Positions 36,433 to 43,879 of a stretch of 64,000 bases of DNA are shown in pieces. The stretch is taken from assembly GCF_003234795.2 (NCBI RefSeq), contig NZ_CP126268.1, positions 2,356,001 through 2,420,000 on the forward strand. The letters run 5' to 3'. Below the pieces are notes generated by a model, which was not told the DNA's origin, made no database searches, and was given only the letters and a program-made list of their open reading frames with translations. How positions within the stretch are numbered: the first letter of the stretch is position 1; every line of letters starts with the position of its first letter. Position numbers and translations under genes: made by a program. Source of the DNA: Curtobacterium sp. MCLR17_032 (GTDB lineage: Bacteria > Actinomycetota > Actinomycetes > Actinomycetales > Microbacteriaceae).

Positions 36433-37259
36433 AGTGCCGCCACCACGCGGGCGAGCAGGTCGGCGATGACCGGCTCGGCCTGCTTGCCGGCCTCGAGCAC
36501 CTCGGTGTGGGACAGCGGCGTCTTCTGGATGCCCGCAGCCAGGTTCGTGATGAGCGAGAAGCCCAGGATCTCCATGCCGGCCTGCCGGGCGGCGATCGCC
36601 TCGAGCGCGGTGGACATGCCGACGATGTGCCCGCCGATCGCCTTCGCCATCTGGACCTCGGCCGGGGTCTCGTAGTGCGGGCCGCGGAACTGCGTGTAGA
36701 CGCCTTCGTCGAGGGACGGGTCGACCGACTTCGCGACCGCACGGAGACGGGCCGAGTACAGGTCGGTCAGGTCGATGAACGTCGCGCCCTCCAGCGGGCT
36801 GTCGGCGGTCAGGTTGATGTGGTCGCTGATCAGGACCGGCGTGCCGGGCGTCCAGGTCTCCTTGATGCCACCGGCGCCGTTGGTGAGGACCATGACCGAG
36901 GCTCCGGTCGCGGCAGCCGTTCGGACGCTGTGCACGACGCGACGCACGCCGTGGTTCTCGTAGTAGTGCGTGCGCGCGCCGATGACCAGCGCGTGCCGAC
37001 CGTCGGCGAGACGGATCGACCGGACGGTGCCGGAGTGCCCGGGGACGGCCGAGGCGCTGAACCCGGGGACGTCCGCAGCGGGGATCTCGGAGACGGTCTC
37101 CCCGAGCAGGTCGGCGGCCTTGCCCCAGCCGGAGCCGAGCGTCAGGGCGATGTCGTGCCGCTCGATGCCGGACCGCTCCGCGATGACTGCGGCGGCGTCA
37201 CGGGCCACGTCGAAGGGGTCGACGGCGGGGTCGTTCAGGGGGTTCTCGGTGCTGAGCAT
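36429..37259 (-). CDS. Purine-nucleoside phosphorylase
   Basis: Trimeric PNP type of 276 residues: phosphorolyses inosine/guanosine to base and pentose-1-phosphate in the cytoplasm. Motifs: L-G-S-G-W-G near residue 42, G-A-R-T-H-Y-Y-E, L-T-N-G-A-G-G-I, and F-R-G-P-H-Y-E-T-P-A-E. M-S-T follows with E-A-I-A-A-R near 220. The ATG lies 6 nt after TACGAT, so it is probably leaderless. It is coupled to the mutase at 34801-36432 and neighbours adenosine deaminase, whose product inosine is its substrate. Confidence 0.95.
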   Translation of the reverse strand: MLSTENPLNDPAVDPFDVARDAAAVIAERSGIERHDIALTLGSGWGKAADLLGETVSEIPAADVPGFSASAVPGHSGTVRSIRLADGRHALVIGARTHYYENHGVRRVVHSVRTAAATGASVMVLTNGAGGIKETWTPGTPVLISDHINLTADSPLEGATFIDLTDLYSARLRAVAKSVDPSLDEGVYTQFRGPHYETPAEVQMAKAIGGHIVGMSTALEAIAARQAGMEILGFSLITNLAAGIQKTPLSHTEVLEAGKQAEPVIADLLARVVAAL

Positions 37260-37265
37260 GCGCCG

Positions 37266-37271
37266 ATCGTA
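37266..37271 (-). promoter_or_regulatory. Likely leaderless promoter of purine-nucleoside phosphorylase (-10 TACGAT)
   Basis: Minus-strand TACGAT ends 6 nt before the PNP ATG. It separates the PNP-mutase unit from the upstream deaminase-PTS unit. Confidence 0.55.
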
Positions 37272-37283
37272 CCGGGCGGCAGG

Positions 37284-37556
37284 TCAGCCGAGTGCCTTCT
37301 CCACAGCCGCCGTGATCTCGCTCTGGTCGAAGTGGTTCCGGATCACGATGACCTCGGCGTAGGTGGTCCCGATGGCCTCGACGAACTCCTGGCTTGTGAG
37401 GATCACGTTGGCGTCGTCGGAGACGTCCCGCACCGAGGCGACGTCGGCGGCGACGACCTCCGCCGTCAGCCCGAGCGCCGCCAGGGCCTTCTCGGCGTTC
37501 ACCTTGAGGATCGCGCTGGCACCGATGCCGGCGCCGCAGATGGTCACGATCTTCAC
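37284..37556 (-). CDS. PTS ascorbate-type IIB component (UlaB-like)
   Basis: Protein of 90 residues, normal for a free-standing IIB. The phosphorylated cysteine lies in T-I-C-G-A-G-I-G-A-S (C7), close to the C-G-x-G-x-G-T-S pattern of UlaB/SgaB. It overlaps the IIA gene by 4 nt. No IIC transporter gene follows; the next gene is PNP. It may donate phosphate to a IIC elsewhere or act in regulation. Confidence 0.85.
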   Translation of the reverse strand: MKIVTICGAGIGASAILKVNAEKALAALGLTAEVVAADVASVRDVSDDANVILTSQEFVEAIGTTYAEVIVIRNHFDQSEITAAVEKALG

Positions 37557-38002
37557 GCGGTGCTCACTCCCATGATGCTCCGGATCTGGTCCGCGCTGGT
37601 GGCCTCCGCCAGTCGCCTGGTGACGGTCGGGTCGTTGAACAGGTTCGCGATCGCACCGATCGACTCGAGGTGCGTGCCGACCTCGGCCACGGCCAGGCCG
37701 AGGACGACCGAGACGGGGTCGTTGTGCGGGTGCCCGAAGACGACCGGTTCGGCCAGGGTGACGACCGCCAGCCCGTCACGGAGCACGCTCGACCCCGGCC
37801 GGGCGTGCGCGAACGCCAACCCGGGCGAGATCACGATGTACGCGCCGTGCTCCTCGACCATCGCGATCATGGCGTCGGTGTAGGCGTCGGTGGTCGAACC
37901 GGAGGCCACGAGGGCGTCGCCGGCGCTCCGGAGCGCGTCGCGCCACGACGACGCGGACGCCCCGAGGACGACGGCCGGGTCCGGCAGCGGCGGCAGGCCC
38001 AT
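37553..38002 (-). CDS. PTS ascorbate/mannitol-type IIA component (UlaC-like)
   Basis: Protein of 149 residues. The conserved phospho-His region is L-A-F-A-H-A-R-P-G (His near residue 66), followed by G-H-P-H-N-D-P-V-S-V-V-L-G-L, as in the SgaA/UlaC branch of the PTS IIA family. It starts 4 nt after the deaminase stop and overlaps IIB by 4 nt, so all three genes form one unit. The coupling of a PTS pair with nucleoside salvage suggests control or a sugar from nucleosides, but the substrate is not known. Confidence 0.85.
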   Translation of the reverse strand: MGLPPLPDPAVVLGASASSWRDALRSAGDALVASGSTTDAYTDAMIAMVEEHGAYIVISPGLAFAHARPGSSVLRDGLAVVTLAEPVVFGHPHNDPVSVVLGLAVAEVGTHLESIGAIANLFNDPTVTRRLAEATSADQIRSIMGVSTA

Positions 38003-38006
38003 CGGC

Positions 38007-39119
38007 TCAGGCCTCCGCGTACCCGGCGGTGATCGCGGCGATGATCTCCTCGCGGTCCTCCAGCGGCAGGAAGGTACCGAGGGCGGCGTTGATCTGGAAC
38101 GCGGCGAGGTCGTCGAGGTCGTAGCCGAAGGTGCCGGCCAGGAGCGCGAGCTCCTTCGACAGCGTCGTGTTGCTCATCAGGCGGTTGTCGGTGTTCACGG
38201 TCACCCGGAAGCCGAGCTGGTACAGGACGTCGAACGGGTGGTCGGCCAGGTCGTCGCCCCACGCGGCGATGGCGCCGGTCTGCAGGTTCGAGGACGGCGA
38301 GACCTCGAGCGGGATCTCGCGGTCGCGGACCCAGGAGGCCACCTCGCCCAGGGTGGCGAGCATCGAGCCGTCGCCGCCGTCGGTCAGGGCGACGTCCTCG
38401 AACACCCGGACGCCGTGGCCGAGGCGCAGCGCGCGGCCGTCGACGAGCGCCGACCGGATCGAAGCCAGGCCGTCCGCTTCGCCGGCGTGCACGGTGACGG
38501 GGAACAGCTCGGAGGCCAGGTAGTCGAACGCCGCCTTGTGGTTCGACGCGGGGAACCCGGCTTCGGCGCCGGCGATGTCGAAGCCGACGACGCCGTGGTC
38601 GCGGTGGCGCACCGCGAGCTGGGCGATCTCCAGCGAGCGGTCGGCGTGGCGCATCGCGGTGACGAGCTGGCCGATGCGGATCGACCCACCGGCGGCGTCG
38701 ACCGCGGCTTCGATGCCGGCCTGGACGGCTTCCACCGTCTGGTCGAGCGTCAGCCCGCGCTGCAGGTGCTGCTCCGGGGCCCAGCGGATCTCGCCGTAGA
38801 CGACACCGTCCGCGACGAGGTCCTCGACGAACTCCTTCGCGACGCGGGTCAGCCCGGCTTCGGTCTGCATCACGGCGGTGGTGACGTCGAACGTCTTGAG
38901 GTACTCCACCAGGGAGCCGGAGTTCGACTGGTCGGCGAACCACGCGGCCAGCTCGGTCGGGTCGGTGGTCGGCAGCTCGACGCCGTCGGTCGCGGCGAGC
39001 TCGATGATCGTCGCGGGACGGAGGCCGCCGTCCAGGTGGTCGTGCAGCGAGACCTTGGGCAGGTCGTTGATGACCGCTCCGGCGTCGGGCAGGCGGTGGA
39101 TGGTGGCGGCGTCGCTCAT
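38007..39119 (-). CDS. add: Adenosine deaminase
   Basis: Zn-dependent hydrolase turning adenosine to inosine; 370 residues. Metal ligands in S-L-H-D-H-L-D-G-G (H26, H28), the substrate segment F-D-I-A-G-A-E, V-T-V-H-A-G-E with metal His and catalytic Glu, R-L-G-H-G and the metal Asp in V-N-T-D-N-R. ATG at 39119 follows TAGCCT by 7 nt, so it is probably leaderless. The product feeds PNP (36429-37259). PTS IIA and IIB are downstream in the same unit. Confidence 0.95.
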   Translation of the reverse strand: MSDAATIHRLPDAGAVINDLPKVSLHDHLDGGLRPATIIELAATDGVELPTTDPTELAAWFADQSNSGSLVEYLKTFDVTTAVMQTEAGLTRVAKEFVEDLVADGVVYGEIRWAPEQHLQRGLTLDQTVEAVQAGIEAAVDAAGGSIRIGQLVTAMRHADRSLEIAQLAVRHRDHGVVGFDIAGAEAGFPASNHKAAFDYLASELFPVTVHAGEADGLASIRSALVDGRALRLGHGVRVFEDVALTDGGDGSMLATLGEVASWVRDREIPLEVSPSSNLQTGAIAAWGDDLADHPFDVLYQLGFRVTVNTDNRLMSNTTLSKELALLAGTFGYDLDDLAAFQINAALGTFLPLEDREEIIAAITAGYAEA

Positions 39120-39126
39120 GCGCCCA

Positions 39127-39132
39127 AGGCTA
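39127..39132 (-). promoter_or_regulatory. Likely leaderless promoter of adenosine deaminase (-10 TAGCCT)
   Basis: Minus-strand TAGCCT ends 7 nt before the ATG at 39119. It lies after the terminator of deoA. Confidence 0.55.
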
Positions 39133-39187
39133 TCGGTGGTCACCGACCCCCGCAGGGCGGGGTCGACAAACCCGTGGAGGACGGACT

Positions 39188-39220
39188 GGAGGCTCCCCAC
39201 AGGACGTGTGGGGAGCCTCC
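39188..39220 (-). terminator. Hairpin terminator of the nucleoside transport operon
   Basis: GGAGGCTCCCCACA (39188-39201) pairs exactly with 39207-39220 around a 5-nt loop, 26 nt beyond the deoA stop. The 14-bp stem is strong. Confidence 0.8.
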
Positions 39221-39245
39221 GGTTCCGAGCGTGCGACGGACGCCG

Positions 39246-40532
39246 CTACTGGATCCGCTCTCGCACGATCGGGCCGCGCTCCGGCGCGGACTCGCCGATC
39301 GACCAGGCACCCTCGAGCGACTCGAGGGCCCGCTCGAAGCGCTCCGGCTCGTCCGTGTGGAGCGTCCAGAGCGGCTGACCGGCGGTGACCGTGTCGCCTG
39401 GCTTGACGTGCAGTTCGATGCCGGCGCCGGCCTGCACCGGGTCCTGCGCCCGCGCGCGACCGGCACCGAGCCGCCAGGCCGCGATGCCGAACGGCAGCGC
39501 CTGCTGCGTCGCGAGCACACCGGACTCGGTCGCGGTGACGACGTGCGTCTCGGCCGCGACCGGCAGCGCGGCCGACGCGTCGCCGCCCTGCGCCTCGATC
39601 ATCCGGCGCCAGGTGTCCATCGCGCGGCCGTCGGCGAGGGCGGCGGCCGGGTCGGCGTCGGTGACCCCGGCGAGGCGCAGCATCTCCTCGGCGAGCGACA
39701 CGGTCAGCGAGACGACGTCGGCGGGCCCGCCACCGGCGAGCACCTCGACGGACTCGCGCACCTCGAGGGCGTTGCCGATCGTCAGACCGAGCGGGACCTC
39801 CATGTCGGTGAGGAGCGCCGAGGTCGCGACCCCGGCGTCCTTGCCGAGGTCGACCATCGTCTGCGCCAGGAGCTTCGACTGCGCGAAGTCCGCCATGAAC
39901 GCGCCCGAGCCGAACTTCACGTCGAGGACGAGCGCTGCCGTGCCCTCGGCGATCTTCTTCGACATGATGCTGGACGCGATGAGCGGGATGCACTCGACCG
40001 TCCCGGTGATGTCGCGGAGGGCGTAGAGCTTCTTGTCGGCGGGTGCCAGACCGGACCCGGCCGCGCAGATGACCGCACCGACGTCGGCGAGGATCTCGGA
40101 CATGCGCTCGTTCGAGATCGCGGCCTGCCAGCCCGGGATCGACTCGAGCTTGTCGAGCGTGCCGCCGGTGTGGCCGAGTCCGCGACCGGACAGCTGCGGC
40201 ACCGCGACGCCGAACGTGGCGACCAGCGGTGCGAGCGGCAGGGTGATCTTGTCGCCGACGCCGCCGGTGGAGTGCTTGTCGACCGTGGTCTTGCCGAGCG
40301 AACCGAACGACATCCGCTCCCCCGACGCGATCATCGCGAGCGTCAGGTCACGGATCTCACGACGTTCCATGCCGTTGAGGAAGATCGCCATCGCGAGCGC
40401 GGCCATCTGCTCGTCCCCGACGTAGCCGCGCGTGTACGCGTCGACGAGCCAGTCGATCTCGGCGGTGGAGAGCGTCCCGCTGGAGCGCTTCGTGCGGATG
40501 AGGTCGACGGTGTCGAACGGCTCGACGGCCAT
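39246..40532 (-). CDS. deoA: Thymidine phosphorylase
   Basis: Phosphorolyses thymidine/deoxyuridine to base and deoxyribose-1-phosphate. Length 428. Motifs: L-I-R-T-K-R-S-S-G near residue 11, the phosphate loop D-K-H-S-T-G-G-V-G-D-K (85-95), S-G-R-G-L-G-H-T-G-G-T-L-D-K-L-E, and the C-terminal V-K-P-G-D-T-V domain. ATG 40532 lies 2 nt after the cdd stop. It is the last gene of the permease-cdd-deoA run and is followed by a strong terminator. Confidence 0.95.
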   Translation of the reverse strand: MAVEPFDTVDLIRTKRSSGTLSTAEIDWLVDAYTRGYVGDEQMAALAMAIFLNGMERREIRDLTLAMIASGERMSFGSLGKTTVDKHSTGGVGDKITLPLAPLVATFGVAVPQLSGRGLGHTGGTLDKLESIPGWQAAISNERMSEILADVGAVICAAGSGLAPADKKLYALRDITGTVECIPLIASSIMSKKIAEGTAALVLDVKFGSGAFMADFAQSKLLAQTMVDLGKDAGVATSALLTDMEVPLGLTIGNALEVRESVEVLAGGGPADVVSLTVSLAEEMLRLAGVTDADPAAALADGRAMDTWRRMIEAQGGDASAALPVAAETHVVTATESGVLATQQALPFGIAAWRLGAGRARAQDPVQAGAGIELHVKPGDTVTAGQPLWTLHTDEPERFERALESLEGAWSIGESAPERGPIVRERIQ

Positions 40533-40534
40533 GG

Positions 40535-41062
40535 TCAGTGCTCCTGCTGGTAGGTCATGAGGGTGCGCGGCCCGAAGGCGTCGGGCAGGACCTCGTCGAT
40601 GGTGCGGATGCCCGAGACCGTCTCGAGGAGCATGCCCTCGGTCGAGTGCTCGAACAGCAGCTGCCGGCAGCGCCCGCACGGCATCAGGGTCGCCCCGTCG
40701 CCGTCGACGCAGGTGAACGCGACGAGCTTGCCGCCGCCGGTCATGAACAGCTGCGACACGAGCGAGCACTCGGCGCACAGGGTCACCCCGTACGAGGCGT
40801 TCTCGACGTTGCAGCCCGAGACGATCCGGCCGTCGTCGGTGAGCGCCGCAGCCCCCACCGGGAAGGACGAGTACGGCACGTAGGCGCGGCCCATCGCGGT
40901 GGTCGCAGCCTCCCGCAGGGCGGTCCAGTCCACGTCGACGGTCCCGTCGATCGCGGTGTCCGGATCGGACGGGAGGCTCTGGGCCGGGTCCGTCCAGGAC
41001 GGCTCGCCGGTCGTCGGGTCGAGGGTGACCCCCTGGTCACCCGCAGCGTTCGTGTCGGTCAT
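40535..41062 (-). CDS. cdd: Cytidine deaminase with N-terminal extension
   Basis: Zn enzyme converting cytidine/deoxycytidine to uridines. Active site: N-V-E-N-A-S-Y-G then C96-A-E98 and P-C129-G-R-C132-Q, the standard Zn ligands and catalytic Glu. At 175 residues it is about 45 longer than common tetrameric Cdd (around 130). The extra N-terminal part (G-V-T-L-D-P-T-T-G-E-P-S-W-T-D-P-A-Q) is acidic and Pro/Asp-rich. A later start near V-D-V-D-W-T-A-L-R is thinkable, but no good ribosome site is seen there. It lies 16 nt after the permease gene. Confidence 0.92.
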   Translation of the reverse strand: MTDTNAAGDQGVTLDPTTGEPSWTDPAQSLPSDPDTAIDGTVDVDWTALREAATTAMGRAYVPYSSFPVGAAALTDDGRIVSGCNVENASYGVTLCAECSLVSQLFMTGGGKLVAFTCVDGDGATLMPCGRCRQLLFEHSTEGMLLETVSGIRTIDEVLPDAFGPRTLMTYQQEH

Positions 41063-41078
41063 GTGGCGGGCCTCCCGG

Positions 41079-42368
41079 CTAGTTCTTGATGTACGGCTTG
41101 CCGGACGCAGCCGGGCCTCGCGACTGGCCCACCAGACCGGCCACCGCGAAGATCGTGACGACGTAGGGCAGCATCAGCAGGAACTCGCTCGGCACCGGCG
41201 AGTTGATCGCCCCGAGGGTGTTCTGCAGGTTCGACGCGAAGCCGAACAGCAGCGCGGCGAGCGTCGCCTTGATCGGGTCCCAGCGGCCGAAGATGACCGC
41301 GGCCAGCGCGATGTAGCCCGCGCCCGCCGTCATGTCCTTCGTGAACGGACCGACCGCGTCGAGCGTGAAGTACGCACCACCGAGGCCGGCGATCGCACCG
41401 GCGAGCGAGACGTTCCAGAAGCGCGTGCCGGTGACGTTGATGCCGACGGTGTCCGCGGCCTCCGGGTGCTCGCCCACCGCGCGGAGGCGCAGGCCCCAGC
41501 GGGTCTTGAACAGCGCGAAGGTGACGACGGCGACCGCGATGTAGGCCAGGTAGACGATGACGGTCTGCTCGAAGAACACCGGGCCGATCACCGGGATCTG
41601 GTGCAGGACCGGGATCTCGATCTTCGGGAAGCGGATGCCGACGTTGAGCGTCGTCTCGGACGGCGAGAGCACCTGCGAGTACAGGAACCCGGTGAGCCCG
41701 GAGATGAACGCGTTGATGACCACACCGACGATGACCTGGTCGACGAGGTACTTGATGCTGAACGCCGCGAGGACGAACGACACGAGCACACCGGCGATGA
41801 GCGCACCGATCAGACCGACCCAGGCGGACCCGGTCAGCGAGGCGATGAGGGCCGAGGTGAACGCACCGGCGAGGAACTGTCCCTCGATGGCGATGTTCAC
41901 GACGCCGACCCGCTCCGAGATGACGCCACCGAGGGCACCGAACACCAGCGGGACGCTGAGGCCGATCGCACCGACCAGCAGGCCGGGCAGCGGGATCGTC
42001 TTGCCGGCGGCGGCCCAGGTGAGGAAGCCGACGACGAACACGACCGCGAAGACGCTCGTCAGCCACAGCGGCACCGGACGGAACCGGCCGACCAGGAAGA
42101 ACGCGACGGCGGTGCCGAGCGACAGCAGGACGACGACGACCACGCCGGTCGCCAACGACGGCAGCCCGACGTTCGGCAGCTGCACGAAGTCGCCGGCGTT
42201 GGCCAGACGGAACGTGGTCGTGCCGCCACGACGGACGCCGAGGAACAGCACGGCGGCGAGCACCGAGAACACGGCGAACGCGATCGGTGCCTTCCAGCTA
42301 CGGGTGGTCTCGACCGCTCGGTCCGCGACGGGTGCGGCCGGGGCCGCGGTGGGGCTGAGGGTGCTCAC
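41079..42368 (-). CDS. Nucleoside ABC transporter permease (YufQ/BMP system type)
   Basis: Inner-membrane permease of 429 residues with about ten segments. V-N-I-A-I-E-G-Q-F-L-A-G-A-F is the BPD_transp_2 signature for nucleoside or sugar systems, and the E-A-A-x-x-x-G-like loop appears as R-A-V-G-E-H-P-E-A-A-D-T-V-G-I-N near residue 290. The GTG start overlaps the first permease stop by 4 nt. It should form a heterodimer with the permease at 42365-43879 and receive energy from the ATPase at 43876. Confidence 0.9.
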   Translation of the reverse strand: MSTLSPTAAPAAPVADRAVETTRSWKAPIAFAVFSVLAAVLFLGVRRGGTTTFRLANAGDFVQLPNVGLPSLATGVVVVVLLSLGTAVAFFLVGRFRPVPLWLTSVFAVVFVVGFLTWAAAGKTIPLPGLLVGAIGLSVPLVFGALGGVISERVGVVNIAIEGQFLAGAFTSALIASLTGSAWVGLIGALIAGVLVSFVLAAFSIKYLVDQVIVGVVINAFISGLTGFLYSQVLSPSETTLNVGIRFPKIEIPVLHQIPVIGPVFFEQTVIVYLAYIAVAVVTFALFKTRWGLRLRAVGEHPEAADTVGINVTGTRFWNVSLAGAIAGLGGAYFTLDAVGPFTKDMTAGAGYIALAAVIFGRWDPIKATLAALLFGFASNLQNTLGAINSPVPSEFLLMLPYVVTIFAVAGLVGQSRGPAASGKPYIKN

Positions 42369-43879
42369 GCGGCGACCGCCTTCCGCTTGGAGTTCTTGCC
42401 GGTGCGACGACGTGCGCCCGGCTGCGGGATCCGGAAGACCGCGCGGACGAGCGGCGGGGCCGCGATGAACAGGACGATGAGGGCCTGGATGACGCCGACG
42501 ATGTCGATCGGGATGCCGTTGGCGGCCTGCATGGCGTAGCCACCGTTCTTCAGCACGCCGAACAGGATCGCGGCCCAGAAGGTGCCCCAGGGCTTGGAGC
42601 GGCCGAGCAGCGCGACGGTGATCGCGTCGAACCCGATGCCGGCGTCGATGCCCGAGGTGAAGCCCGTCGTGACGGCACCCTCGACCTGGTAAGCACCGGC
42701 GATCCCGATGAGGGCACCGGAGATCACCATCACCCAGACGGTCAGTGCCGGGACGCTCATGCCGGCGACGCGGGCCGCGCGGGGGTTCTCGCCCACCGTG
42801 CGGAAGCGGAAGCCGAGCGACGACTTGTTCATCAGCCACCACACGACGACCACCGCGACCAGGGCGACGAGGAACCCGACGTCGATGCCGAACCGGGAGC
42901 CGAACAGCGACGGCAGGACCGCCGAGTCGCGGGTCGCGGGCGAGATCGGGTTCGGGCTGCCGCCGGCCTGCAGGAGGCCCGGGGTGCGGAGCATGAAGCT
43001 CACCAGGTACAGGGCGACGTAGTTGAGCATGATCGTCAGGACGACCTCGTTGGCACCGGTCCGGGCCTTGAGGAGTCCGACGATGCCCGCCCAGACCGCA
43101 CCGCCGACGATGCCGGCCAGGATCGTCAGCGGGATGTGCACGATCGCGGGCAGGTCGAACGAGAACCCGACCCAGCCGGCGGCCGCGGCGGCCATCAGGA
43201 CCTGTCCCTGCCCGCCGATGTTGAACAGACCGGTGCGGAACGCGACCGCGACGCCGAGGCCGGCGGCGATGAGCGGCACCGCGTAGTCGACCGAGCGCGT
43301 GATCGGGGCGATCGCGGTCGCGAACGACGGCGCGCCGAAGTTGACGACCGAACCCTGGAACAGCGACGAGTACGAGCCGCCGACGGCCGTCCCGACCGCA
43401 CGGAGCGTGTCGAGCGGGCGGGCGAAGAAGTACCCCGCCGCGGCCTGGACGTCCTTGTCGGTCAGGGCGATGAGGACACCGCTGGCGATGAGGGCCAGGA
43501 CCACCGCGAGGACGGTGGTCAGGACCGAGCCGTTCACGATGCTGCGGAGGGCGTCGCTCCAGCGGCCCTCGCGGCGCTCGCTGTCGGTCGCGGAGTCGGT
43601 CATCAGGTGCGGGGCGCCGGTGACCTCCTGCAGACGGTCGTCGACGGCGGGGGTCGCGGCGTCGTGCGTCGTGTCGGCGGTCGTCGCGGCAGCGCTCGTC
43701 GCGTCGGCGGTCGTCGCGGCGGCGCTCGTCGCGGCAGCGCTCGTCGCGTCGGCGGTCGTCGCGGCGGCGCTCGTCGCGTCGGCGCTCGTCGCGTCGGCCG
43801 GGAGGCCCGTGGTCGCGTCGGTCTGTGCGGTGCGGTCCGACGGCGTGGTGCCGTCGTGCTGCGGCGTGGGGTCGCTCAC
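42365..43879 (-). CDS. Nucleoside ABC transporter permease (YufP type) with repetitive N-terminus
   Basis: Permease of 504 residues. The transmembrane core starts near residue 117 and holds F-N-I-G-G-Q-G-Q-V-L-M (BPD_transp_2 signature) and R-T-V-G-E-N-P-R-A-A-R-V-A-G-M. The first about 100 residues are a hydrophilic, cytoplasmic Ala/Thr/Ser/Asp tail built from tandem repeats (D-A-T-S-A-A-A-T units), unusual for this family, whose members normally have a short N-terminus. GTG start overlaps the ATPase stop by 4 nt. Partner permease is 41079-42368. Confidence 0.9.
   Translation of the reverse strand: MSDPTPQHDGTTPSDRTAQTDATTGLPADATSADATSAAATTADATSAAATSAAATTADATSAAATTADTTHDAATPAVDDRLQEVTGAPHLMTDSATDSERREGRWSDALRSIVNGSVLTTVLAVVLALIASGVLIALTDKDVQAAAGYFFARPLDTLRAVGTAVGGSYSSLFQGSVVNFGAPSFATAIAPITRSVDYAVPLIAAGLGVAVAFRTGLFNIGGQGQVLMAAAAAGWVGFSFDLPAIVHIPLTILAGIVGGAVWAGIVGLLKARTGANEVVLTIMLNYVALYLVSFMLRTPGLLQAGGSPNPISPATRDSAVLPSLFGSRFGIDVGFLVALVAVVVVWWLMNKSSLGFRFRTVGENPRAARVAGMSVPALTVWVMVISGALIGIAGAYQVEGAVTTGFTSGIDAGIGFDAITVALLGRSKPWGTFWAAILFGVLKNGGYAMQAANGIPIDIVGVIQALIVLFIAAPPLVRAVFRIPQPGARRRTGKNSKRKAVAA
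43673..43797. repeat. 15/30-nt tandem repeat within permease gene
   Basis: Units of 30 nt (GTCGGCGGTCGTCGCGGC plus GCGCTCGTCGC) start at 43673, 43703 and 43748, with 15-nt half units at 43733 and 43778. The unit length is a multiple of three, so copy-number change keeps the reading frame. Confidence 0.85.

Noticed and set aside
33616..36675. Plus-strand open frame of 1019 codons
   Set aside because: Antisense to the AbiEi-like gene and the mutase, low-complexity Arg/Glu/Gly-rich product and no family motif.
43673..43797. Repeated units considered as a CRISPR or iteron array
   Set aside because: There are no spacers; it is an in-frame minisatellite in a permease gene.
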